NCBI GenBank assembly: GCA_019915135.1
Contig: JAHLMK010000016.1
Coordinates: 930,001-994,000, forward strand
Origin: Strobilurus pachycystidiatus
Lineage: Eukaryota; Basidiomycota; Agaricomycetes; Agaricales; Physalacriaceae
Length of the DNA stretch: 64,000 nt
Direction of reading: 5' to 3'
Shown: positions 30,665 through 40,300 of the stretch, piece after piece
Layout: each line of letters begins with the position of its first letter
Position numbering within the stretch: position 1 is the first letter of the stretch
Position numbers and translations under genes: made by a program
Notes under the pieces: generated by a model
Told to the model about the DNA's origin: nothing
Database searches by the model: none
The model's input: the letters and a program-made list of their open reading frames with translations, nothing else

Positions 30665-32341
30665 TGATGTGCAAGTTCGGAATAGACCTCTGAAAAGAAG
30701 CTATCGTCTAACCACACTATCAATCCTTATCACAACTAGTACTCCTTGTAAGGGAGCTGGGGTGCACAAAGGTTCAAGAGAACAAGGTGCTTTTGGGTAA
30801 TGGAGAAATAGAGATGTATTCCGAATCGCTGTAGTTAAACTACGAGTTGTTTTTGGGGGTGTAGGGATTCTGATCGAAATGACACAAGAAAACCTTGAAG
30901 TCGTAGGCCGAACCTCTTGACGTATGAAGACCTTAAACAGCGCGAGGCAATGTAGCTTCTACCTATCAAGTGCTCTGGTGTACAAGGACTTTGTCTTGGA
31001 ATCGTCAGGCCGCTACCGCAGGTTTTACGCCACTGGACTGCTAACGATAAGGACTCCTTCTTGCACTTAAACCAAACTTCTAGTGTCTTGCACCGGGACC
31101 AAAGGTTCCGAAAGGTGTCTCAGACGTTGACAACACTCGTTCAAACTCAACTTATTCCTCAAAGGAAAGTACTTCACGAAATAGCGTGAATGCAGGGCAG
31201 AACCACTTGCAAACCGGCCTTCTTGCGAATACAAGGTTCTAACACCAAGTAGATTCGTTGGTACTCGACTTGGTACGTCGGAATAAGGTTCTTTTGAGTC
31301 CTTCAAGGAGCTTGGCAACACCTGATGTCTTTAAATCTTGGAAAGGTCTTTGGGGTCTTTGGGGTCTTTGGGTTCTTTGCAGAAATGAGTCGAAACTCGA
31401 GATAGATTCACTACAATGGCTGCGTCTGACTAGCGGCTACTGGGGGGGATCTAAGCTCCCGAAATATGGGTCCTTTGGGCCCTTTTATACTACTGGTGGG
31501 TTCCTACTGAGTAAGCATCTATTCTAGGATCGGATACATCGGACATTCGAGTCATACAAATGCTGGGTTCTTATTGGCTATCCCTGGTCGAAACAACTGC
31601 GGACAGGCCGCTTGGTCCTTTAGCCATATACGCCACCTTGGCGGTATGGTATAATCCTTGGGCCCAGGAGATCGAGGTCCGATAAGGACTTCGATCCTTA
31701 GGTATCTTTATGATGCAAGGTCCTACGGACACCTGCTTTCTTGTGGATTGGTTGGATGGAGATCGTTAAGAACGTCCTTTCGAGCGCAGACACTACCGGG
31801 GAGTGCTTCCTTAAAGTGGTAATACACCCTGCCTTTGGGGTGGTCCTTGATCGTGGATCATGATCGATCGGCATAGCGGAAGGCGTCGGTTCGGAGTCCT
31901 TGACAGCTCCGAAGATTGTTTCCCCAAAAGGGTTGTGACGTCCTTGAACTATTTCGGGACCTTCCAGGTCTTTGGGTTGAGGTGCGCCGGTCTTGGGTCG
32001 CTCTAACTGAACCGCTTGGAGACCTTGGACCCTCCTTGGGTGTGAATGGTTATAGCACATCGTCTGTAGTACAAGGTACACGCAAAGGTACGGGATCTTG
32101 AAAGGGATCCAACGCGCGGATAAGGATATTCGGATGAAGGTGATCGAAGGTTTCGATCGCGCCTGTCCTAAAGGACTTGTTAAGGCGCCTGGACCTTGTC
32201 CTGGAGGCTTGCCCGCGTCAAGGCAGTAACTCCTGCGTGCTCTATCCTAAGTACTTGACTGGAGGTTTCCTAAGGTCTTTGGGCTGTTCAGGAATTGCAA
32301 AATTCCCCGTTTCTAGTACTGGAATAGTACCCTGCGTATCA
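30665..32341 (-). repeat. 3' LTR of element 2
   Basis: This 1,677-bp direct repeat matches 40301-41977, with TGAT...ATCA ends. Near 31346-31372 it carries one more unit of a short GGTCTTTGG tandem repeat than the LTRs of element 1, accounting for part of the length difference. Confidence 0.95.
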
Positions 32342-32350
32342 TCTCCCCTT
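32342..32350 (-). other. Polypurine tract of element 2
   Basis: AAGGGGAGA on the minus strand directly inside the 3' LTR, identical to element 1. Confidence 0.75.
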
Positions 32351-32484
32351 GACTTATGAAATGTCGTCCGCGACATAGTCCTTGGTGGTTCAGAACCTTT
32401 ATCCTGGGTACCAGGCCGCCGTGACGAAGTCCCCTTTTGGTTTCTATCGCCCGATGGACCCTCTTTTGCCTAACTTTGTTCCGT

Positions 32485-32491
32485 TATAAAA
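32485..32491 (+). promoter_or_regulatory. TATA box of the antisense gene in element 2
   Basis: TATAAAA lies 49 nt before the antisense ATG at 32540, in sequence conserved with element 1. A pyrimidine-rich initiator-like stretch follows. Activity is inferred from position. Confidence 0.5.
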
Positions 32492-32539
32492 GGTCCTGGG
32501 ACTTGTCCTCAGACCTTTCATTCCTGCCTTTATCCTATC

Positions 32540-33083
32540 ATGGCTCCCAAAACTTGGACTCCCATCGCAAAACTGCTTCCCACAACGCCGCACGTTCCGT
32601 CCGCGAAGGACCTGATCACTACGCGCGACCTTGGCGCCGGTCTCGTCGCTTATGCGCTCGACTACGACCCTCCTGCCAACACACCCGACTTCCTTATGTA
32701 CCTCGGCATGCATCTTACGCTCATCATTCCCAAGGTTCATCGTCTGGACCTTAAGAAGGCGTGCTCAAATCCCGACGTGGCACTGGAGATCACCGGCTAT
32801 GTTGACAAGATCATGGAGAGAGTCCTTGTGCGTACTCCTTCGCTTTGTTCTTTTCCTGATCCTGACTTCATCCTGTCCTTGTTTTCTTTAGGCCGTCGCC
32901 CATGACCTTCGCACCTTTTCCGAATGGTTCCAAGGTGTCGACGGACATGGCGGTGTTCTTTTTCAATCTTCGCCTCTATGTAGGGATGCTGGTACACCTT
33001 CTTGGGATTCACCCTCAGACGCCAACGCACCACATTGCCCATATTCTTCAACCTTTGGTGAGCAGCTGCAAGAAGGCGTCTAA
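32540..33083 (+). CDS. Antisense gene of element 2, unknown function
   Basis: A plus-strand gene opposite to gag-pol. Exon 1 (32540-32827, 96 codons) starts MAPKTWTPIAKLL and contains DYDPPANTPDFLMYLGMHL. Exon 2 begins at 32892 after a clear GT-AG intron (AVAHDLRTFSEWFQ). The end is uncertain: the frame can run to 33083, or a further intron (donor about 32935) would give a helical C-terminus. An own TATA box and intact splice sites suggest a real transcript. Element 1 keeps only its first 34 codons. I do not recognise the protein; antisense genes are known in some LTR elements, but this one cannot be assigned. Confidence 0.5.
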
Positions 33084-33329
33084 CGCCCCCTTCCCTGATG
33101 CTTCGTGCCTTGTCTTGCTTCCTTATTCTATCCTTAGTTCACAGCTACCTTAGCTACTATTGTAGCCAGCTGGGCACAGAATAAGTCTTAAAATAAAAAT
33201 TTTTATAGTCTTTGAATAAATGGACCGATGTCCCTCTATTCCCTCTTTACTTTTCTGATGACGTCCCCGTCATCTGGTATGGTACCTTAGCTTCCTTTGA
33301 AGCTATAGGTCATTCCTGGGTGTCCAAGG

Positions 33330-36300
33330 TCACGTAGTTCTTGCAAGGACATCTAAGGTCTTCGTGATCGGTTTACTTATGAAGTGTAGTCGATCAAAGA
33401 ACTGTTTTCCAAGGTCTATAGGATCTCGTCGCGATACAAAAGGTATTACACGGAACTGAGCTATCTTGTCTTTGTAGATGGTTCCGTCCAACTCGCAGAC
33501 CACATAGTTTCCTGCCGAGGTCCTTGTTACTACCGCGTAAGGTCCCATGAACCTTTCCTTGAACTTCGCATTCATTTCTGATTCGATCCTAGTGTTCCTT
33601 ACTAGTACTAGTTCACCAGTTTTGAATTTGTAGCGAGGGATACTGTTCTGGAAGTCCTCTAGGAACTTTGCAGCGGCCTTCTGTTTATTCAGAAGGACCT
33701 TTGACCTTAGTCTAACAGTATCTTCTTTGTGCTTGATGAGCTGCCTAGCTCGGAAGGCCACAAGGTCCGAATGGGAGACCAGTCGGTCTGGTGCTTCAAC
33801 CAGCCAAGTCAATTCCTCCAGGTCCATTGGCATTATTGGTTCGCAACCGGTTACTGCCTGGAACGCTGAAGTACCTAGACTCCTCTTTATGGTAATGCGC
33901 TCAGCCCAAAGGACCTCATGTAGGAACTCTGGCCATTGCTCGGGTTTACCCCTGCATACCTTGAAGAGAGATTGACGGATATCCCAGTGTCCTCGTTCAA
34001 CCTTTCCGTTGGCTTGCTTATTGTACGCCGTGATCAAGATACCTGTAATACCATATTTCTGTTCAATATGTACTAAAGCCTTCTTGATTGCTGGCCCATT
34101 GTCGGTTACAATTTCCTTGATACAACCCCACCTGCATAGAATGTCCTCGAAGATCCATTCTCCCAGCGACTCGGCGGTCTCTTCCTTGAGAGCCCTTGCC
34201 TCTGGCCAACTTGTTAATCCACACCTTGCGACGGTCACAGCATTGAAGCCGGCCCATTTTGAAGGTCGTTTCTTTCGAATGGATTCCTCTCCTGCCTTAG
34301 GCATCCGGAAGGTGTCTATATAAGCCCTTTCGTAGATACCTGGAGTCGAAGTAATTGTTGGTGCAACTTTTATGTTACGTTTCTGGCGTTTCTGGCATAG
34401 TACGCAGGTCCTTACATACCATTGTATGTCGACCTCCATACCTGGCCACCAGAATCGCTTCATGATGAGTTGTAATACGGAATATTGTCCTTTATGTCCT
34501 GCCCGGTCGTGTAGAGCTTTACAAACCGGGATTCGTTCATTTGGAAGTAGCACTCGACGGGGGTGGGAGTCCGAATGTGTTCGGTATAACCTTTCATGCT
34601 GGACAAAGAAGTCTTTGCTCCATTTCTCCAAGTCTTCGTCCTCAAGTACATCTTCCGATTGTAAGTAAGGTTGAAGTTTGGGCAAATAGGTCTCCCACAA
34701 CCATTCCCGTTTGCTCTTATTGAGCTCTGGGAACTCTGTGATATGCATCCAACCTTCGATATCCTTAACGTTGACTAGTCCCGAAGTCCTTACCGCTTTA
34801 GAAACCTTTATATGGTCTGGTAAAGGACTCCGCACTATTTCTTGGAAGTAGCCTCCCCTACTGTCGATGTCATTCCGGAAAGTGTCAAAGTCCAAAGGTT
34901 GCTTTTCTATAGGCAGACCCTTGGGCTCCTGGTACTCAAAGGTATTGACTTCGTCATCCTCTATGTTTATATGAGGTCTGGGTACTACTACATCATGCTC
35001 TGAAGCTGGACGGCGACTTAAGCCATCCGGGCCATGGACCTTTCCTGGTACGTGTACAAGCGTGAAGTGGTACATCAAGATCTCCTCCGCCCACCTTTGC
35101 AGGTTTGCGTTCGCTAAGGAGTCCACGTTTGATAACATGCCCTTGATGTATTTTGCATCTACTTCAATTTCTAGTTTTCTACACCCTAGAAGGTAGTACT
35201 TGCACGCGGACAGAGCTCTGAAGAGCCCAAATAGTTCTCGCTTGGCTTGCGAGTACCTTGCCTCTCTTTCGTTCAATGTCAGAGACATAAACTTTGCAAA
35301 GTATCGTTTCTTGGGGTCCTTGGGATCTACCTGAGACAGATAGAAACCTACTGCCTGGTAAGAGGTGTCTACCGACAGCGTGATTGGCGTGGACCATTCA
35401 TAATTCAGTGGTTTCAGCATCGGACAAGTTCGTATGGCTTCCTTTAAGGTATCCATACTTTCCTGCTCCTCGTCTGTCCATCTGAACTTGGTAATGTCTT
35501 TGGTTAACCTGGTCAAAGGTAACGCCTTCTTAGAGTAGTCCTTTACGAATGCTCTGAAGATTCCAGCTGTTCCTAAGAACGAACGGACTTCCGTGAGCGC
35601 TTTACAAGGGGGCCAATCCGAGATCACCTTAACGCGATCTTCAGCTGGCTTTCTACCTTCGTAGGTACAGACATGTCCCACTACCACAATTTCCTCTGCA
35701 CAAATGATAGCCTTGTGACCCGAAAAGGTCCCTCCGGCATGTTTCATTCGTTGTATGATTCTGTTCATGTTCACAAGGTGTTCCCAAACGAAACGCCTTA
35801 CTTCAGGATGACCTGGAAGCGTTTCGTAGGTACCATCAGCTTGTTCATATCGCGTGGCGGGCCCGCGGACGGGCACATCGTCGATATAAGGTCTGGTGAA
35901 GGCTGGTATTTCATCCTTGAGAATCGTTGTAACATCGTCATGAAAGATAGGTACTGAATTAGTCCAGCCCATTGGTAAGGTCTTTAACCTTAACGCTCCG
36001 TAAGGTGTCGAGAAGGTGGTCATATCGCGAGACGCGGTGGCAAGGAGCCGTTCGTCGTATCCAACGAACAGGTCCAAGGTCCCTCCACAACTTCGTCCTG
36101 CAAAGGACTCCGCTAGTTCCTCCGTGGCTGGAGGTAACCCTGAGTGCGCAATGGTCACCGCATTGAGTGGTTCCAGACTATGCACTAGGCGAAGCTTCTT
36201 TCCATCCTTCTTAACAACACAAAACCACCTGGAGCGGTATGAGGAGTTCGAAGGCTCATACACGCCCGAGTCTAGTTTGTGTTTGATAATCTTACAGACT

Positions 36301-37217
36301 TCATCGTAGATTCCTGGTGGAATTGGTATATTCCTTAACACCCAAGGTGTGTGTGGTATTACCGGGATATCCACTGGTGGAAAGAACTCTGGTTTGAAGT
36401 GTCCTTTCTCAGATTCTTCCCAGGCAAAGCCTTCGTTCTGGTTACAGAAGATGGAGTCTATAATCCGTCTTTCTGCATCCGTCAGGAAGTCCCCGACGTG
36501 GTCGGCTTGTATCTGTTCCCTCCTTTCGGCAGTATACCTACCTGTGGGTACGAAGGGTGGTGGATCAGGTACTAACTCCGGCATCCCAGCTAGTGGGTCT
36601 CCATGAATGTGGCGCTTGATCCTGAATTCTTCAGGTAAGGTTCCAAGGTGAGCTTTGGTTTTCAAGGCTACTGGTTTGTACTTCTTTCCTACGAATACAC
36701 CCCTCTTAGGGATCTGACTTTCCAACCTTAGGAACTCCTGTTGTGCCTCCGCCATGTAATCCTTTGGTAAGGTTACCGACAAGCCCGTAAAGACTTGTTC
36801 TAACTCCTTTGGTACCCCGTAAAAGAGATTCAAAGTCGCCGTGGCGTAGGACTTAAATTCTTCTTGGTCTTCCGCAATCTGATTGATATTGAATACCTTG
36901 CGAAAGCCTTGAATCTTGGTTGGGACCTTTAATAGTCCCGAAGGTGTCACCATATGTTCGGGGACAGTCATATGTGTCGATGCTTGATGCATCGATGCAT
37001 GCATAAAGGCGTGTTGTTTCCTTAGCCGTTTGGCTGCCTGATGAACCCTATTGGGTGACTTCTTCATGTATAAGGACGTTAAGTCCCCTTCCCCGAAGGT
37101 CTCCCTGTTATCACCAGGTATCCAACTTTGCTTTACTTCGATGTTTCCTTCTGGTGACCTTTCCAGGATCAACACGGCTTCTTCATAGGAGTTTCCTACG
37201 TCCTTAGGTTCCCGTGA
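33330..37217 (-). CDS. pol: Element 2 pol: reverse transcriptase, RNase H, integrase
   Basis: It has the same length and motifs as the element 1 pol (YIDD reverse transcriptase, RNase H, HHCC and DDE integrase, GPY-like module), 1,296 codons from the slip point. Only scattered substitutions distinguish the two (for example IIQRMKH for IVQRMKH, REWLWE for RERLWE). All catalytic motifs are intact. Confidence 0.92.
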   Translation of the reverse strand, partial: SREPKDVGNSYEEAVLILERSPEGNIEVKQSWIPGDNRETFGEGDLTSLYMKKSPNRVHQAAKRLRKQHAFMHASMHQASTHMTVPEHMVTPSGLLKVPTKIQGFRKVFNINQIAEDQEEFKSYATATLNLFYGVPKELEQVFTGLSVTLPKDYMAEAQQEFLRLESQIPKRGVFVGKKYKPVALKTKAHLGTLPEEFRIKRHIHGDPLAGMPELVPDPPPFVPTGRYTAERREQIQADHVGDFLTDAERRIIDSIFCNQNEGFAWEESEKGHFKPEFFPPVDIPVIPHTPWVLRNIPIPPGIYDEVCKIIKHKLDSGVYEPSNSSYRSRWFCVVKKDGKKLRLVHSLEPLNAVTIAHSGLPPATEELAESFAGRSCGGTLDLFVGYDERLLATASRDMTTFSTPYGALRLKTLPMGWTNSVPIFHDDVTTILKDEIPAFTRPYIDDVPVRGPATRYEQADGTYETLPGHPEVRRFVWEHLVNMNRIIQRMKHAGGTFSGHKAIICAEEIVVVGHVCTYEGRKPAEDRVKVISDWPPCKALTEVRSFLGTAGIFRAFVKDYSKKALPLTRLTKDITKFRWTDEEQESMDTLKEAIRTCPMLKPLNYEWSTPITLSVDTSYQAVGFYLSQVDPKDPKKRYFAKFMSLTLNEREARYSQAKRELFGLFRALSACKYYLLGCRKLEIEVDAKYIKGMLSNVDSLANANLQRWAEEILMYHFTLVHVPGKVHGPDGLSRRPASEHDVVVPRPHINIEDDEVNTFEYQEPKGLPIEKQPLDFDTFRNDIDSRGGYFQEIVRSPLPDHIKVSKAVRTSGLVNVKDIEGWMHITEFPELNKSKREWLWETYLPKLQPYLQSEDVLEDEDLEKWSKDFFVQHERLYRTHSDSHPRRVLLPNERIPVCKALHDRAGHKGQYSVLQLIMKRFWWPGMEVDIQWYVRTCVLCQKRQKRNIKVAPTITSTPGIYERAYIDTFRMPKAGEESIRKKRPSKWAGFNAVTVARCGLTSWPEARALKEETAESLGEWIFEDILCRWGCIKEIVTDNGPAIKKALVHIEQKYGITGILITAYNKQANGKVERGHWDIRQSLFKVCRGKPEQWPEFLHEVLWAERITIKRSLGTSAFQAVTGCEPIMPMDLEELTWLVEAPDRLVSHSDLVAFRARQLIKHKEDTVRLRSKVLLNKQKAAAKFLEDFQNSIPRYKFKTGELVLVRNTRIESEMNAKFKERFMGPYAVVTRTSAGNYVVCELDGTIYKDKIAQFRVIPFVSRRDPIDLGKQFFDRLHFISKPITKTLDVLARTT

Positions 37218-38368
37218 AAACCCGTTTGTCCCCCTGGAATCATATGTCTTGGGATCTGTCCTCGACGGTAAGAAGGTAGCGATAACTTCTTCCCATTGGT
37301 GTTATCCGTAAGGGTTCCGATTGCGTTCCCGTTGGGAAGGTTGGTGATGACCAGGTTTGAAACGATCTCGAAAGGTCGTCCCAGTAGGACCTCATAGGCG
37401 GGATCCTGCAACACATGCAACTGAAGGTAATAGACAATTCCTTCAAAGTCAAAAGGTATGTTACGAGCCAATCCCAAGGTACTGGTTCGTCCCTTGTCCG
37501 CACTTTCCATAGTAATGGTGAAAGTGGGATCATAGGCTATTCCTAGTTCCAATGCCGCCTTGAGCGAAATGGAGGCGATCTGCGACCCACCATCCACTAA
37601 ACTCTCCTTTTTACCATTCTTGTTGATCAAGGGCCAAAAGGTTCGTAGATCGGCATTTTCCGGCGCCATATTGCCACTTATCATTTGAAAGGGACCAGTA
37701 TAGTGACCTCCGGAAAGGTTTACAAACTGTTCTACCGCATCGTGGACTATAATTCCACCAATAGGTAAATCACCTTGCTCATGAAAGTTGACTGAATATA
37801 GCTCGGGTTGGAAGTGATCTTGGACCGTATCGGCCACTACTTCCGTCTTGAATACAGCCACAGGCGTGTTGCGTTTCCTGATGAAGTCCGAAATGCTCTG
37901 CTGCCAAGGGGGGTTGGTAGCTAGTAGGGCTTCGGGTAACAAGAACTTCCAGGCTTCACGCCAACTGGGATTCTTGTGCAAGAGTTCTTCTGCCAGGCTA
38001 CGACGTTGGAAACTCTTGACCTTAGGTTCCTTAGGTTGAACCTTTGGTTGGTTCTTTTCTGGCAGAGTTGAATCTGCTTTTGGTTGCGGCACCGGGTCGG
38101 GTTCTTCCATCGCCAGGACTTCGTCAAGAAGGTCCTGGTCAACAGGTTCTACTTCTTGAGTGACTTCCGGCTTGGAGAATGATACCTTAGGCGGCGCTGC
38201 TTTTGGAATGACCACGGACACCCGGTCCTTAGGCCATGAGGTTACCTTGTTTTGTGGAGTGGAATCCACAGGTGCACTAGGTGCTTTTGCGCTCTGACGA
38301 GTCTGACGAGTTTCTACAGTGAACTGGCTCTCCGGAGGAGTATGTGCTAACTGCACTCCTTCCTTCAT
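37196..38368 (-). CDS. pro: Element 2 aspartic protease ORF
   Basis: A 390-residue frame overlapping the gag stop by ATGA (38368-38365), practically identical to the element 1 protease, including the unusual D-G-G active-site loop (LVDGGSQIAS) and the LGRPFEIV motif. Confidence 0.82.
   Translation of the reverse strand: MKEGVQLAHTPPESQFTVETRQTRQSAKAPSAPVDSTPQNKVTSWPKDRVSVVIPKAAPPKVSFSKPEVTQEVEPVDQDLLDEVLAMEEPDPVPQPKADSTLPEKNQPKVQPKEPKVKSFQRRSLAEELLHKNPSWREAWKFLLPEALLATNPPWQQSISDFIRKRNTPVAVFKTEVVADTVQDHFQPELYSVNFHEQGDLPIGGIIVHDAVEQFVNLSGGHYTGPFQMISGNMAPENADLRTFWPLINKNGKKESLVDGGSQIASISLKAALELGIAYDPTFTITMESADKGRTSTLGLARNIPFDFEGIVYYLQLHVLQDPAYEVLLGRPFEIVSNLVITNLPNGNAIGTLTDNTNGKKLSLPSYRRGQIPRHMIPGGQTGFHGNLRT
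37217..37223 (-). promoter_or_regulatory. -1 frameshift slippery heptamer between pro and pol, element 2
   Basis: GGGTTTT in the protease frame, at the same place as in element 1, leading by a -1 slip into pol. Confidence 0.7.
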
Positions 38369-39723
38369 CGAGCCCTGCCGAAACCCTGATAGGCGTCGGG
38401 GGCAAACTCTTCTTCTTGGGTTGGGGTTTGAACATACATCGCGACCTCAGGTGCGAACTCATCTTCTTGAGATTGGAACGCCGATACCTTAGGTGCATTT
38501 TCTTGTTGAAACTTCTGAACTTGTTCCCAAGGGCTGAGAGGCTGCTTGGGACTAACCCTTTGAATAGGTTGACTAGTAGTTCCGTTCGTTACATGATATA
38601 TGTTGGTACCGCCAGGCTTGTAGATATGACCATTGCTTTCGCACATTTCCTTTGTAGGACAATTTGCTACAATGTGTCCTAGCTCACGACAGAAGTAGCA
38701 CCTTCCATCGTTAACTACGAACTTGTTTCCTGGGAACGCGCCCGGAGGAGCTTTGTAGAGTCCATTCGGTAAGTTGGTCGGGACTGAGACACCTTGAGCA
38801 GGTGTTTGTAGATAAATCGGCGAGGCTTCTTGTACAAAACCTTGGGTGCGGAGTCCTTGCGGACCTCCACGCTGTAAGGTATGGAGAAGTTCTGCCATCA
38901 TCTTCTGATCAGCCTTGCGAGCCTCTTCGCGTTCCTTTTCTCCTTTCTGGATAATGTCCTGAAGGCTAGCTACCCTATTCAGGTATTCATCCAACTCCTC
39001 TGTCTTGATTCGGGTGGTAGAGGCGGGAATAAGTTCTCTGTTATAAGGACTATCCTTCGCACTCTTGCTCATCCATTTATCGGTCAAGAAGTAGTTGGAG
39101 ATCGCTGCCTCGACCTCTGACAACGTGAAGTCATAGGTGGGGGTTGTCCCAGCTGTTGCATTAGCTTTCGCATCGCGCCTGAGGTCCCCAAGGACATTAT
39201 GCCAAACTCCCTCTGTGATAGAGGACTTGATATCTTCTATAGCACCCTTATTGGTAAGTTCTCCCGACGTGATAAGATGTCCCATGATATGGAGCACTTC
39301 GCGCTGAAAGCTTTCCCATTTTTGCTTGTTGGCTACGGGCCTAGCCAGGTACGGGTCCAAGGCATCCTTTAGGTCGACCGGGACGTACGTAGGATCGTTC
39401 TTTCCCTTTGAGTATGAGGAAAGAACTGATTCTTGGAAGTCCGCCCAGACACCTTTCAGGTAGTCTGGGTTTTTGTGCCACCTTAGGCGTTGTTCGTGGC
39501 CGGCGTATAGCGCCGCTACTTCCAACTTAGTACCTTGTTCGGTGATTCCTGTCTGGTCAAAGATCCAGTTGCACATCGTGAAGAATTCCCTCACATCGTC
39601 TCCAGAGTGTCCCTTGAACTTTGGGGCATCCCTTGAGAATGGTATCGGGATCTTCTTGCCTTGGATCTCGCCTCTAGCTTCAGCGCTAAGTTCCTCGGAA
39701 GGTACAATTGCTCGTACTGCCAT
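38365..39723 (-). CDS. gag: Element 2 gag with CCHC zinc knuckle
   Basis: Starts at the first ATG (39723) and matches the element 1 gag with few substitutions (EARGEIQG for EAKKEIQG, QTGITEQG for QTGIAEQG). The zinc knuckle CYFCRELGHIVANC is conserved. As in element 1, a long ATG-free open frame precedes the start. Confidence 0.85.
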   Translation of the reverse strand: MAVRAIVPSEELSAEARGEIQGKKIPIPFSRDAPKFKGHSGDDVREFFTMCNWIFDQTGITEQGTKLEVAALYAGHEQRLRWHKNPDYLKGVWADFQESVLSSYSKGKNDPTYVPVDLKDALDPYLARPVANKQKWESFQREVLHIMGHLITSGELTNKGAIEDIKSSITEGVWHNVLGDLRRDAKANATAGTTPTYDFTLSEVEAAISNYFLTDKWMSKSAKDSPYNRELIPASTTRIKTEELDEYLNRVASLQDIIQKGEKEREEARKADQKMMAELLHTLQRGGPQGLRTQGFVQEASPIYLQTPAQGVSVPTNLPNGLYKAPPGAFPGNKFVVNDGRCYFCRELGHIVANCPTKEMCESNGHIYKPGGTNIYHVTNGTTSQPIQRVSPKQPLSPWEQVQKFQQENAPKVSAFQSQEDEFAPEVAMYVQTPTQEEEFAPDAYQGFGRAR

Positions 39724-40278
39724 TACTGGAACTGGTATCGTGTTTTGGGTAGACGGGTTAAAGTCAATGAAGGGGGTAATAGGTTCTGGACTTTCGGGGT
39801 CTTCAAGGTCAGTCAAAGGACTTCCGAAAGGTGTCACAAATGCGGGACTAGGCGAAGTTCTAGAGTCCGAATGTCTTCGGGTACTGGTTGGAGTTCTCGA
39901 AGGTGATTCAGGATCTGAAGAAGATCTGATCCTAGAGGCAGTAGGTGTTGAAGGTGGTACTTGCGTACGTTTCTTCTTTTGGTTCTTGGGAGTAGTCGGG
40001 TCTGCAAAGCGTCGCTGTGCTTGAGCTACTTCACTAGGTAAACCGTTGTAAAGTGAGCCGGCGATTGGGCGATTGCTTCTTAGGCGACTAGTGATACCAG
40101 AGGTTGCTGGATTTGAAGATCCGGCAATAACTGGGTCTCCTTTTGGTGGTTGTGGATTTGCGCGGTTCTGGCTGTTGGTGTAACGACCAGAGTTCCTTGC
40201 AGCCAGTGTCTTTTGTTTATGGAGATTCCGATCTCAAGGTCGACTTAGAAGTCTCTTTCGAAATCAAAATTTACACCC

Positions 40279-40295
40279 CCTCGCGGTGGGCTCCA
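40279..40295 (-). other. tRNA primer-binding site of element 2
   Basis: TGGAGCCCACCGCGAGG on the minus strand, five bases inside the 5' LTR, identical to element 1. Confidence 0.7.
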
Positions 40296-40300
40296 AAATA

